Assembly (NCBI RefSeq): GCF_021165955.1
Contig: NZ_CP088952.1
Coordinates: forward strand, 620,001 to 684,000
Direction of reading: 5' to 3'
DNA: 64,000 bases
Source: Massilia endophytica
GTDB taxonomy: Bacteria > Pseudomonadota > Gammaproteobacteria > Burkholderiales > Burkholderiaceae_D
Shown here: positions 16,078 through 23,387 of the stretch, one piece after another
Layout: the number at the start of each line of letters is the position of its first letter
Numbering within the stretch: the first letter of the stretch is position 1
Notes under the pieces: model-generated
Told to the model about the DNA's origin: nothing
The model's input: the letters and a program-made list of their open reading frames with translations, nothing else
The model's database searches: none
Position numbers and translations under genes: made by a program

Positions 16078-17316
16078 TTACTCCGATGCGGATTGCCGTG
16101 CCGGATGCGGGAAGCGGTCCATGCGCGACAGTACGGGGAAGAGCTTCATCCACGCGCCGGTAACGAGCAGCGTTGCCACGCCGCCGAAAATGACCGCGCG
16201 CGTCAAGCCGAACCAGCCCGCCGTCACACCCGACTCGAACTCGCCCAGCTCGTTGGAGGCGCCGATGAACACGGAATTCACGGCGCTCACGCGGCCGCGT
16301 ATCGCATCCGGCGTTTCGTACTGCACCAGCAGGTGGCGCACGTAGACGCTGATCATGTCGCCCGCGCCCATCAGCAGCAGGGCGGCAAGCGCAATGGCGA
16401 AGCTGTCAGTCGCGCCCAGGATCACGGTGCAGATGCCGAACACCGCCACGCCGCCGAACATCCAGGGACCGACGCGGCGCGTGATGGGCATGAAGGCCAG
16501 CGCTATCGAGCACAATGCTGCGCCCGCGCCGGGCGCGGTGCGCAGCAGGCCAAGGCCCGTGGGACCCACATGCAGCACGTCGTGCGCCAGCGCGGGCAGC
16601 AGGGCCGTGGCGCCGCCGAAGAGCACAGCGAACAGGTCGAGCGAGATGGCGCCCAGCACGATGGGGCGGGAGAAGACGAAGCGCAGGCCTTCCAGCACGC
16701 TGTGCCAGGTGGCCGGTTCGCGCCTGGTCGATTGCGGGGGCGATTTGCTGAAGGCCATGAGCACCACCGAGATCAGCAGCAGCGCCGAGCCAACGGCATA
16801 CACCACGTTGGGGCCATAGATGTAGAGCAGGCCGCCGAGCGTCGGGCCCAGGATCACGGCCACATGGAAGGAGGAGCTGCTGAGCGCAACGGCCTTGCTG
16901 AAGTCTTCCTGCGGCACGAGATTCACGAGAATAGCCTGCGTGGCCGGTCCCATGAAGGCGCGGGCGCTGCCGAACAGCACGAGCACGGCGAACACGGGCC
17001 ACACCACCTCCAGGCCCACAACGGAGAAGGACCACAGCATCAGGCTCACCAGCAGCTGCGTCGCAAGGCAGAGGGTGATGATGTTGCGGCGGTTGAACTG
17101 GTCGGCCACATGGCCTGCGGGAAGAATCAGCAGCAGGAAGGGCGCGAACTGCGCCAGGCCGATCATGCCGAGGTAGAACAGGTTATGCGTCATTGCATAG
17201 ACCTGCCACCCGATGGCGACGTGCTGCATCTGCACGGCGAGCGTGCCGAAGATGCGGGCGGTCAGGTAGAAGGAGAAGCTGCGGTGGCGAAGGACGCTGA
17301 ATCCGTTGGATGACAT
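16078..17316 (-). CDS. MFS transporter, EntS-like subfamily
   Basis: A 412-residue protein with 12 predicted membrane helices. The start (VLRHRSFSFYLTARIFGTLAVQMQHVAIGWQVY), the conserved loop ADQFNRRNIITLC and GPTLGGLLY match the MFS_3/EntS group of exporters, which includes the enterobactin exporter. The substrate is unknown. It lies 48 bases downstream of the ferredoxin-reductase gene on the same strand and may share its transcript. Confidence 0.85.
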   Translation of the reverse strand: MSSNGFSVLRHRSFSFYLTARIFGTLAVQMQHVAIGWQVYAMTHNLFYLGMIGLAQFAPFLLLILPAGHVADQFNRRNIITLCLATQLLVSLMLWSFSVVGLEVVWPVFAVLVLFGSARAFMGPATQAILVNLVPQEDFSKAVALSSSSFHVAVILGPTLGGLLYIYGPNVVYAVGSALLLISVVLMAFSKSPPQSTRREPATWHSVLEGLRFVFSRPIVLGAISLDLFAVLFGGATALLPALAHDVLHVGPTGLGLLRTAPGAGAALCSIALAFMPITRRVGPWMFGGVAVFGICTVILGATDSFAIALAALLLMGAGDMISVYVRHLLVQYETPDAIRGRVSAVNSVFIGASNELGEFESGVTAGWFGLTRAVIFGGVATLLVTGAWMKLFPVLSRMDRFPHPARQSASE

Positions 17317-17364
17317 AGAGTGGGGCGCTGCGCGCGCCCCACGGCGGCGCAGCGTGGAGCAGTA

Positions 17365-18390
17365 TCAGGGTTGGGCGAGGTCGGCTTCAGTGGTGAAGGC
17401 GTCGGCGTAGAACTCTTCTTCCGGCAGTCCGCATTGCTGCACGAAGTCGCGCTTGGCCGATTCCACCACAATGGGCGCGCCGCAGGCGTAGACCTGGTAG
17501 CCGGACATGTCGGGCAGGTCGTCGATGGCGGCGCGGTGCACGTAGCCTTTGCGGCCGTTCCAGCTGTCCTCGGGCTGGGCGTCGGACACCACGGGCACAT
17601 AGCGGAAGTTCGGCATCTCCTGTTCCCACTGGCGGCACAGGGCGTCCATGTACAGGTCGTGCGGGCGGCGTCCGCCCCAGTACAGCACCATCTGCCGCTT
17701 CGAGCCGGTCGCCTTCATCTGCTCGACGATGGCCTTGATCGGCGCAAAGCCGGTGCCGGAGGCCAGCAGCACCATGGGCTTGTCCGAATCCTCGCGCACG
17801 AAGAAGGTGCCGAGCGGGCCTTCGAAGCGCAGGATGTCGCGCTCCTTCATGGTGCTGAACACCTGGTCGGTGAACAGGCCGCCCGGCATATGGCGGATAT
17901 GCAGGGTGATGGGGCCTGCACCCGGTGCGCTGGCCATGCTGTAGCTGCGGCGCTTGCCGTCGCGCAGCATGAATTCGATGTACTGGCCCGCGCGGTACTC
18001 AAGCACCTCGGTGGCCGGAAGCTGGAGCGAAATGACGATGACGTCCGGCGCCACCTTCTCCATGCTCGCCACGCGCGAAGGCATTTTCTTCACGGGGAAG
18101 TCGCCGCTGCCTGCCACTTCGCGGGCCTGCAGCACGAGGTCGGAATGCGGGATGGCGCAGCAAAAGAGGGAAACGCCTGCCGCTTCCTCTTCCTCGGTCA
18201 GTGCGCGGCGCTGGTGGGGACGGTGGGTGATGGAACCGGAGAGCACTTTGCCCTTGCAGGAACTGCAGGCGCCATTCTTGCAGCCATAGGGCAGGCCCAC
18301 GCCTGCGCGCATCGCCGCGGAGAGAACGGTTTCGTCGTCGTCGCAGCTGAATTGGTGACCGCTGGGCTGAACAGTAATCTGGAACGTCAT
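17365..18390 (-). CDS. 2Fe-2S ferredoxin / FAD / NAD(P)H reductase (CDP-6-deoxy-3,4-glucoseen reductase-like)
   Basis: The 341-residue protein combines an N-terminal plant-type 2Fe-2S domain (cluster ligands C37, C42 and C45 in GCKNGACSSCKGKV, and C77) with a C-terminal ferredoxin-NADP reductase module: RSYSMAS binds FAD, and GTGFAPIKAIVEQM binds the nicotinamide cofactor. It would pass electrons from NAD(P)H through FAD to the iron-sulfur cluster and on to a partner oxygenase or dehydratase. Annotated relatives in Burkholderiales are called CDP-6-deoxy-delta-3,4-glucoseen reductase, but no CDP-sugar gene is near, so the partner is unknown. A ribosome binding site (AAGGA) precedes the ATG at 18390, and the divergent epimerase gene starts 11 bases away. 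Confidence 0.88.
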   Translation of the reverse strand: MTFQITVQPSGHQFSCDDDETVLSAAMRAGVGLPYGCKNGACSSCKGKVLSGSITHRPHQRRALTEEEEAAGVSLFCCAIPHSDLVLQAREVAGSGDFPVKKMPSRVASMEKVAPDVIVISLQLPATEVLEYRAGQYIEFMLRDGKRRSYSMASAPGAGPITLHIRHMPGGLFTDQVFSTMKERDILRFEGPLGTFFVREDSDKPMVLLASGTGFAPIKAIVEQMKATGSKRQMVLYWGGRRPHDLYMDALCRQWEQEMPNFRYVPVVSDAQPEDSWNGRKGYVHRAAIDDLPDMSGYQVYACGAPIVVESAKRDFVQQCGLPEEEFYADAFTTEADLAQP

Positions 18391-18401
18391 ACAATCCTTG
18401 A

Positions 18402-19292
18402 ATGAATAGCAAAAACAAACACCAACTTGGCAGACCGCGTCTGCTGCTGATCGGCTGCGGCGACGTGGGCATGCGCCTGCTGCCGCTGCTGCGCGGGCGA
18501 TACCGCGTGTTCGCCCTCACCAGCCAGCCGGAACGCCTGGCCGAGCTGCGCGCCGCTGGCGCCGTTCCCATTCTCGGCAACCTCGACCAGCCCGCCACAC
18601 TGCGCCGCCTGGCCGGGCTGGCGCGCCATGTCGTGCACCTGGCGCCGCCGCCTGCCGAGGGCATGAAAGACCCTCGCACGCGCAATGTGACCGCCATTTT
18701 ACCCGACCGGGCCCGGCTCGTTTATGTGAGCACCACGGGCGTCTACGGCGACGCGGGCGGGGCGTGGATCGATGAAACCCGCACGGTTGCGCCCCAGAAC
18801 GCCCGGGCGCACCGCCGTGTGGATGCCGAGCGGGTGCTGCGGCGCTGGGCGCGCCGCGCGGGCGGCCGCCTGTCCATCCTGCGCGTGCCCGGCATTTACG
18901 CGGCGGACCGCCTGCCGCTGAAGCGCCTGGAGCAGGGCACGCCCGCGCTGCTGCCGGAGCAGGATGTGTACACCAACCACGTGCACGCGGACGACCTGGC
19001 CGCCATTGTGCTGCAGGCGCTGCGCCTGGGCAGGCCTGGGCGCATCTATCACGCGGTAGACGACAGCGACATGAAGATGGGCGAGTATTTCGACGCGGTG
19101 GCGGATGCCTTCGGGATGCCGCGTCCGCCGCGCCTGCCGCGCGGGGAACTGGCGCAGGCCGTGTCGCCCGCCATGCTGTCGTTCATGGCGGAATCGCGCC
19201 GCCTGGGCAACCGGCGCCTCAAGGAAGAGCTGGGTGTGCGGCTGCGTTATCCATCAGTAAATCATTTCCTTCGAGACAGGGGAATTTCCTAG
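18402..19292 (+). CDS. NAD-dependent epimerase/dehydratase-like protein
   Basis: A 296-residue extended-SDR protein. The Rossmann motif is LLLIGCGDVGMR near residues 14-25, a shorter relative of the GxxGxxG motif. STTGVYGD marks the catalytic region; the usual Tyr-x-x-x-Lys is replaced by a basic stretch (AHRRVDAERVL), so it may be catalytically atypical. Related YeeZ-type proteins have this layout. There is no visible ribosome binding site before the ATG at 18402, which lies 11 bases from the divergent start, so it may be leaderless or start slightly further in. Confidence 0.78.
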   Translation: MNSKNKHQLGRPRLLLIGCGDVGMRLLPLLRGRYRVFALTSQPERLAELRAAGAVPILGNLDQPATLRRLAGLARHVVHLAPPPAEGMKDPRTRNVTAILPDRARLVYVSTTGVYGDAGGAWIDETRTVAPQNARAHRRVDAERVLRRWARRAGGRLSILRVPGIYAADRLPLKRLEQGTPALLPEQDVYTNHVHADDLAAIVLQALRLGRPGRIYHAVDDSDMKMGEYFDAVADAFGMPRPPRLPRGELAQAVSPAMLSFMAESRRLGNRRLKEELGVRLRYPSVNHFLRDRGIS

Positions 19293-19399
19293 CACAACAA
19301 AAAGGGTTAAAATCTCTCCAATTATCACAAAACGTTGCCGAAAAGTTGTTTTCAGAGCAACGAGATTTTGTCCAACCCTTTTATTGTTGTCACTACATC

Positions 19400-19639
19400 A
19401 TGTCCCTGAAAGAGATTACGGCTTCGCCGAGCTACAACCCGAATCGCGTGCTGGATGCGATTATCGAAAAACTGCAGTTGAAGAATGACGCCGCCCTGTC
19501 GCGCGCGCTGGAAGTGGCGCCGCCGGTGATCAGCAAGATCCGCCACAACACCTTGCCGATCGGCGCCACCATCCTGATCCGCATGCATGAAGTCAGCGAT
19601 TTCAGCATCCGCGAACTGCGCGAGATGATGGCGCACTAA
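19400..19639 (+). CDS. Small HTH-like regulator candidate
   Basis: From the ATG at 19400 the product has 79 residues. The middle contains NDAALSRALEVAPPVISKIR, which reads as a helix-turn-helix of the Cro/CI type (a 'choose, then recognise' helix pair), followed by HEVSDFSIRELREMM. A TTG 54 bases upstream is an alternative start in the same frame. It is convergent with the AYSGRV-repeat gene at 19710 and shares a terminator with it. It could be a DNA-binding protein; its target is unknown. Confidence 0.68.
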   Translation: MSLKEITASPSYNPNRVLDAIIEKLQLKNDAALSRALEVAPPVISKIRHNTLPIGATILIRMHEVSDFSIRELREMMAH

Positions 19640-19653
19640 GCGTCCGCTGGATG

Positions 19654-19696
19654 AAAAAAACGGCCGGGCCTGGAAACAGGCGCCGGCCGTTTTTAT
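19654..19696. terminator. Bidirectional terminator between the HTH-like gene and the repeat-protein gene
   Basis: A long hairpin with arms AAAAACGGCCGG and CCGGCCGTTTTT, extended by GCCTG/CAGGC with one bulged base and a GAAA loop. Runs of A and T at the two ends make it work in both directions. Confidence 0.8.
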
Positions 19697-19709
19697 TGGG
19701 CTTTGGCGA

Positions 19710-20504
19710 TCAGGCGGTCAGGCGCGGACGGGAGGAGTAGAAGGCTTCCGCTGCGGGTGCGGCTTCCAGGTTCACGCGGCCCGAGTACGCCGTTTCAGCG
19801 CTGACGCGGCCGGAGTAGGCCGTCTTCGCGTCCGCAACGCGGCCGGAGTAAGCGACCTTGGTGTCCGCCACACGGCCGGAGTAAGCGACTTTCACGTCAG
19901 CCACGCGGCCCGAATATGCCACCTTGGCATCGGCCACACGGCCCGAATACGCCACCTTGGCATCGGCGACGCGGACCGAATAGGCCACCTTGGCGTCTGC
20001 CACGCGGCCGGAGTAGGCGACAGCGCTGGCAACGCGGCCCGAGTACGCCACTTCGGGAGCACGGCCGGAGTAGGCGGTGGCGGCGACGCGGCCGGAGTAG
20101 GCGGCATCGGCTTCCAGTCCGCGCAGATAGGGCTCGCCGAAGGTGGCTTCGTACAGTTCCTTCATGCGCTCGCCCACGCGCTCGTGCGCCGCCTCGTCGT
20201 CCTCGCCGCGCAGGCCGATATACGGGAAGTGGTGCAGGAAATAACCGAACACCTTTTCGCAGTCCACGGCGTATTTCATCGTGTCCAGGATGTGATAGTG
20301 CCAGAAGGTGTCCACGTCCATCAGGGGCGCCGTCTGTTCGTTCGGGAACGCCTTCATCAGGTACAGGAAGCGGCGGTATTCAAATTCCACCGCGTTGACT
20401 TTTTCCAGCGACCATCCCTCGCCCGATTCCTCGTGCATCAGTTTGACTTTGATCGGTTCGAGATCGAGCTCGGCAATAGATTGGAAGCTTTCGGCTGAAA
20501 TCAT
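19710..20504 (-). CDS. GRDP-like (DUF1399-like) protein with 11 AYSGRV repeats
   Basis: The 264-residue product starts at the ATG at 20504, preceded by AAGGA. Residues 1-130 form a GRDP-like domain: AELDLEPIKVKLMHEESGEG, then VEFEYRRFLYLMK, then DVDTFWHYHILDTMKYAVDC followed by VFGYFLHHFPY. The pattern W-H-x-H-x-L with a later Tyr and D-C is the mark of DUF1399/GRDP proteins. From residue 135 the protein is a tandem array of 11 units AYSGRV plus a 3-5 residue spacer; the middle units are exactly 11 residues (AYSGRVADAKV). It ends with a FYSSRPRLTA block also found in the paralogue. No signal peptide. An N-terminal conserved domain followed by near-identical short units and a distinct tail resembles multi-core precursor peptides (RiPPs), but no tailoring enzyme lies nearby, and a structural repeat is equally possible. 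An FNR-type box lies upstream. Confidence 0.8.
   Translation of the reverse strand: MISAESFQSIAELDLEPIKVKLMHEESGEGWSLEKVNAVEFEYRRFLYLMKAFPNEQTAPLMDVDTFWHYHILDTMKYAVDCEKVFGYFLHHFPYIGLRGEDDEAAHERVGERMKELYEATFGEPYLRGLEADAAYSGRVAATAYSGRAPEVAYSGRVASAVAYSGRVADAKVAYSVRVADAKVAYSGRVADAKVAYSGRVADVKVAYSGRVADTKVAYSGRVADAKTAYSGRVSAETAYSGRVNLEAAPAAEAFYSSRPRLTA
19770..20102 (-). repeat. In-frame repeat array encoding AYSGRV units (gene 1)
   Basis: Eleven units start at residues 135, 144, 153, 163, 174, 185, 196, 207, 218, 229 and 239. The six central units have a 33-base period. A, Y, S, R are fixed in all; G is replaced by V once. The spacers vary in length at the two ends of the array, which suggests growth by unequal exchange in the middle. 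Confidence 0.9.
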
Positions 20505-20604
20505 GAGTGAAATCCTTGTGTAAAAAAACGGAAAAGACAGGAAGACACCTTGCATGGACCCGCGAGGTCAGGCGTCAGAGACGTTCGGAGCTGGGAACTA
20601 GACG

Positions 20605-20618
20605 TTGATGCGCATCAA
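20605..20618. promoter_or_regulatory. FNR/DNR-type binding site upstream of repeat gene 1
   Basis: TTGATGCGCATCAA fits the FNR consensus TTGAT-N4-ATCAA exactly. It lies 100 bases before the ATG at 20504 and just downstream of a predicted sigma-70 promoter on the same strand, so it might repress that promoter or activate a second one. Confidence 0.6.
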
Positions 20619-20626
20619 CAAGGCTC

Positions 20627-20654
20627 AGTATAGGCATACTGACGAGGATGGCAA
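20627..20654 (-). promoter_or_regulatory. Predicted sigma-70 promoter of repeat gene 1
   Basis: On the minus strand TTGCCA is followed after 16 bases by TATACT. The start point would be near 20620, next to the FNR-type box, leaving a leader of about 115 bases. Confidence 0.45.
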
Positions 20655-20732
20655 GAGTAAATTCAATCGTGTGCGATTTTACATTTATTGCATCTTTGCC
20701 GGGGCGACATGCCGCCCCGGCAAGAACCCTTA

Positions 20733-21308
20733 TCAGCTTGATTGCAGGCGGGGGCGGTCGCTGAAGAAGGCTGCGGCGGGCTGGGCTCCCTCGGAAACCC
20801 GGGCCGAATAGGCGGTGGCGACGCGCGCCGAATAGGCCGTTTGCGCCACGCGCGCCGAGTAGGCGGTCTCAACCGTGCGGGCCGAGTACGCAGTTTCCGC
20901 AGTCCGTGCCGAATACGCCACAGCGCCGCGCAGATAGGGCTCGTCGAAGGTGGCTTCGTACAATTCTTTCATGCGCTCGCCAACGCGCTGATGAGCAGCC
21001 TCGTCGTCCTCGCCGCGCAGGCCGATGTAGGGGAAATGATGCAGGAAGTAGCCGAACACGGCCTGGCAGTCGGCCGCGTACTTCATGGTGTCCAGGATGT
21101 GGTAGTGCCAGAAGGTGTCCACATCCTGCAGCGGGGCGGCTGCTTCGTGCGGAAACTCTTTCATGAGATAGAGGAAGCGGCGGTATTCGAACTCGATGGC
21201 GTCGGCGCGCTCCAGCGTCCAGCCTTCGCCTGAGGCCTCGTGCATCAGTTTGACCTTGATCGGTTCCAGGTCCAGCTCGGCAATTGCCTTGAAATCGTCG
21301 TTGTTCAC
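20733..21308 (-). CDS. GRDP-like (DUF1399-like) protein with 5 AYSAR repeats
   Basis: A paralogue of the next gene downstream. The GTG at 21308 with AAAGGACG eight bases before it gives 191 residues and aligns with the start of the paralogue; a longer form from 21353-21359 lacks a ribosome binding site. Residues 1-129 form the GRDP-like domain and are about four-fifths identical to the paralogue (DVDTFWHYHILDTMKYAADC is intact). Residues 131-171 carry five units, AYSAR(T/V) with 2-3 spacer residues, so the Gly of the paralogue's motif is Ala here. The tail FFSDRPRLQSS matches FYSSRPRLTA. The pair is a recent duplication whose domain is kept and whose array has diverged in unit number and sequence. 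Molecular function is unknown. Confidence 0.8.
   Translation of the reverse strand: MNNDDFKAIAELDLEPIKVKLMHEASGEGWTLERADAIEFEYRRFLYLMKEFPHEAAAPLQDVDTFWHYHILDTMKYAADCQAVFGYFLHHFPYIGLRGEDDEAAHQRVGERMKELYEATFDEPYLRGAVAYSARTAETAYSARTVETAYSARVAQTAYSARVATAYSARVSEGAQPAAAFFSDRPRLQSS
20784..20918 (-). repeat. In-frame repeat array encoding AYSAR units (gene 2)
   Basis: Five units start at residues 131, 140, 149, 158 and 166, with a period of 8-9 residues, shorter than the 11 residues in gene 1. Confidence 0.85.
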
Positions 21309-21368
21309 AGTGGTCGTCCTTTCAGGTGGGGTTGTAGAGTTATTTTTGCCCATCATCAAGGCCGCGCA

Positions 21369-21382
21369 TTGATCCGCGTCAA
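21369..21382. promoter_or_regulatory. FNR/DNR-type binding site upstream of repeat gene 2
   Basis: TTGATCCGCGTCAA matches TTGAT-N4-ATCAA with one mismatch. Its centre is 67 bases from the GTG at 21308. If centred at -41.5, the -10 box would fall on the AT-rich stretch at 21341-21346. Confidence 0.5.
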
Positions 21383-21399
21383 GAATAAGCAGCCGATTC

Positions 21400-23223
21400 C
21401 TACTTGACTGCGAATTCTCCTATGAGCGCTGGCGGCGCCTTATGGCTCACCGCCACGCTGACGGTGACGGTCGTGCCGCCGCGCGAACTGCCAGCGATGA
21501 CGCATTGGCCGCCCAGCAGGTTCATGCGCTCCTCCATGCCCACCAGGCCGAAGGAGCCGGTCTTGTTGCGGTTACCGTCCTGCAGGCCGATGCCGTTGTC
21601 CGTGATCGCCATGCGCAGCATGCCTTGATGGTGGGTGAGCTCGACCCGCACCAGGCTGGCGCGCGCGTGCTGCTGGATATTGCTCAGCGATTCCTGCAGC
21701 ACGCGGAAGAAGGCCACGGCGCAGCGGTCGTCGATGCCCGTGTCTCCGCCTTGCTCGATGAGTTCGCATGCGATGCCGCTGCGCTGGCGGAACTGCGCGA
21801 TCTGCCACTCCACGGCCGCGTGCAGGCCCAGGTCCAGCACGGTGGGCCGCAGATCGTTGATGATGGTGCGCACGCTGCGGATGGTCTCGTCGATCTGCTT
21901 GAGCGTGGCGCGGGCGCGTTCGTGCAGGCGCGGGTGGCGCTGGGCCGTGCGGTTGGCCAGGATGTCGGCCTCGATGCGCAAGGCCAGCAGGTTCTGGCCC
22001 AGGTCGTCATGGATTTCGCGTGCGATGCGCTTGCGTTCCTCTTCCTTGATCTGCTCCGCGTGGGCGGCCAGGCGGCGCAGGCGCTGGTGCGAAAGCTGGA
22101 GGCGCACCTGGCTGTCGCGCAGCTCGCGCGTCATGGCGCGCGCCATGCGCACGGCCCGCTTGCGCGCCGAGGACAAGGCGTGGAAGAGCGCGTACATCAG
22201 CATGCTGCCGATAAAGCCCATGAGGCCGGTGAACCAGGGCATGTAGGCGTCGAAGCGGGAATACAGGGCCCGCTTGGGCGCGCTGAAGCGGGCCTGCCAG
22301 TTGCGGCCGTTGAATTCGATGGGCAGCAGCAGCATGAAGCCGGACGGCTCCTCGCGCTGGGCCGCGCGCTCGTTGGCGCTGTCGAAAAGCAGGGCGCCCG
22401 TCTGGCCCTCGGGCGTATCCGAATCCGGACTGCCGTACAGGGTGACGCGCATGTCGCGCGTGGGCGTTTCGTTCAGCGCCGCCTGCACCAGGCGCTGCAT
22501 GTTGAAGCCGATGCCCACCGAGCCGATATAGGCTGCGCGCCGTTCAGCCACGGTGGTCAGCGGCATGCCCTTGCGGTAGATGGGCATCCGCAGCGGCATG
22601 CCGACCTGATAGGTGGAACCCGGAACCGACACCGGCCTGCCCGAGCTGAAGATCTGGCCGCTGTCGCGCGCCTGGTTCAGCGCCGCGGCGCCAGCGGGCC
22701 GCGCGGCAAGGTCCAGGCCGTAGCGGTCGCTGAAGCTGGGCAGGGGATCGATGAGGGTGATGACGGTGTAGTCCTTGCGCCGCCCCGCAGGCTTGATGGA
22801 GAAGGGCGGGTACTTCTCGCGCTCGCCGACGAGGGCCTGCATGCGCTGCTCCAGCGCCGCGCGCTCCTCATGCCGGATGTACTCGGCGAAGTTGATGGTG
22901 TCGATGGCCGGGAAGTGGTGTTCGAGGTCCAGGCCCTGTACATAGCGGCGGAAGCTTTCGGGATCGACGCGGCCGGAGGACTGCAGATAGCTGGCCGTGC
23001 CGCGCAGCACCTCGGTGTAGGCCTTGAGCACGGCGCCAATACCGTGCTGTGTGTAGCGCGCCTGGCTGCGGAAGCGTTCGCGCGCCTCGCTTTCGATGGA
23101 GTTGGCCATCAGTGCGTGGAATACGGCGCCCACGGCCAGCGACAGCAGCAGGGCGTTCCACCAGAATTGGCGGCCTGCGGCGGCGAGGCGTTTGCCGAGT
23201 TGGCGGGGACGCATCAGTAGCAT
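21400..23223 (-). CDS. CHASE-domain sensor histidine kinase (NarX/UhpB type)
   Basis: From the ATG at 23223 the kinase has 607 residues. TM1 is about 22-40, followed by an extracellular CHASE domain (YVQGLDLEHHFPAIDTINF, YPPFSIKPAGRRKDYTVI) to about 270, TM2 near 335-355 (WFTGLMGFIGSMLMYALF), a coiled coil, the HisKA_3 box RKRIAREIHDDLGQNLLAL with the phospho-accepting His, and an HATPase_c domain with SLSNIQQHARAS, TDNGIGLQ and FGLVGMEERM. Kinases of this class normally pair with NarL/LuxR-type response regulators, but none is adjacent, so it is an orphan. Lipophilic or cytokinin-like small ligands are sensed by some CHASE domains. A TTG at 23259 gives a longer form but lies almost at the predicted transcription start. 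Confidence 0.88.
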   Translation of the reverse strand: MLLMRPRQLGKRLAAAGRQFWWNALLLSLAVGAVFHALMANSIESEARERFRSQARYTQHGIGAVLKAYTEVLRGTASYLQSSGRVDPESFRRYVQGLDLEHHFPAIDTINFAEYIRHEERAALEQRMQALVGEREKYPPFSIKPAGRRKDYTVITLIDPLPSFSDRYGLDLAARPAGAAALNQARDSGQIFSSGRPVSVPGSTYQVGMPLRMPIYRKGMPLTTVAERRAAYIGSVGIGFNMQRLVQAALNETPTRDMRVTLYGSPDSDTPEGQTGALLFDSANERAAQREEPSGFMLLLPIEFNGRNWQARFSAPKRALYSRFDAYMPWFTGLMGFIGSMLMYALFHALSSARKRAVRMARAMTRELRDSQVRLQLSHQRLRRLAAHAEQIKEEERKRIAREIHDDLGQNLLALRIEADILANRTAQRHPRLHERARATLKQIDETIRSVRTIINDLRPTVLDLGLHAAVEWQIAQFRQRSGIACELIEQGGDTGIDDRCAVAFFRVLQESLSNIQQHARASLVRVELTHHQGMLRMAITDNGIGLQDGNRNKTGSFGLVGMEERMNLLGGQCVIAGSSRGGTTVTVSVAVSHKAPPALIGEFAVK

Positions 23224-23271
23224 GATGAAAGCGGCGCCCTTGCGGGGCCGCAGCGACAAGAGTTATTGCAA

Positions 23272-23299
23272 TATATAAATTTGCCTAACTCTTAGTCAA
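23272..23299 (-). promoter_or_regulatory. Predicted sigma-70 promoter of the CHASE histidine kinase
   Basis: On the minus strand TTGACT is followed after 16 bases by TATATA. The FNR-type box at 23327-23340 would be centred about 68 bases upstream of the start, near the class I activation distance. Confidence 0.5.
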
Positions 23300-23326
23300 G
23301 GTGCGGGTGTTGTATCGGCGGTGGTT

Positions 23327-23340
23327 TTGATGCACATCAA
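23327..23340. promoter_or_regulatory. FNR/DNR-type binding site upstream of the CHASE kinase
   Basis: TTGATGCACATCAA fits TTGAT-N4-ATCAA exactly. It lies between the glnS terminator and the kinase promoter, so it can only serve the kinase. Confidence 0.6.
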
Positions 23341-23342
23341 CG

Positions 23343-23375
23343 AAAAAAAGACGGGACCAAAGTCCCGTCTTTTTT
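23343..23375. terminator. Terminator of glnS
   Basis: A perfect stem GACGGGAC/GTCCCGTC with a CAAA loop, flanked by seven A and six T. It ends glnS on the minus strand and would work in both directions. Confidence 0.85.
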
Positions 23376-23387
23376 GCTGTCCGCCGC

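Noticed and set aside
18405..18640. Second frame on the minus strand over the epimerase-like gene
   Set aside because: No family signal; overlaps a recognisable Rossmann protein.
19770..20102. Short direct repeats that could suggest a CRISPR array
   Set aside because: The period is 27-33 bases in multiples of three and is in frame with a coding region; there are no unique spacers of even length and no cas genes.
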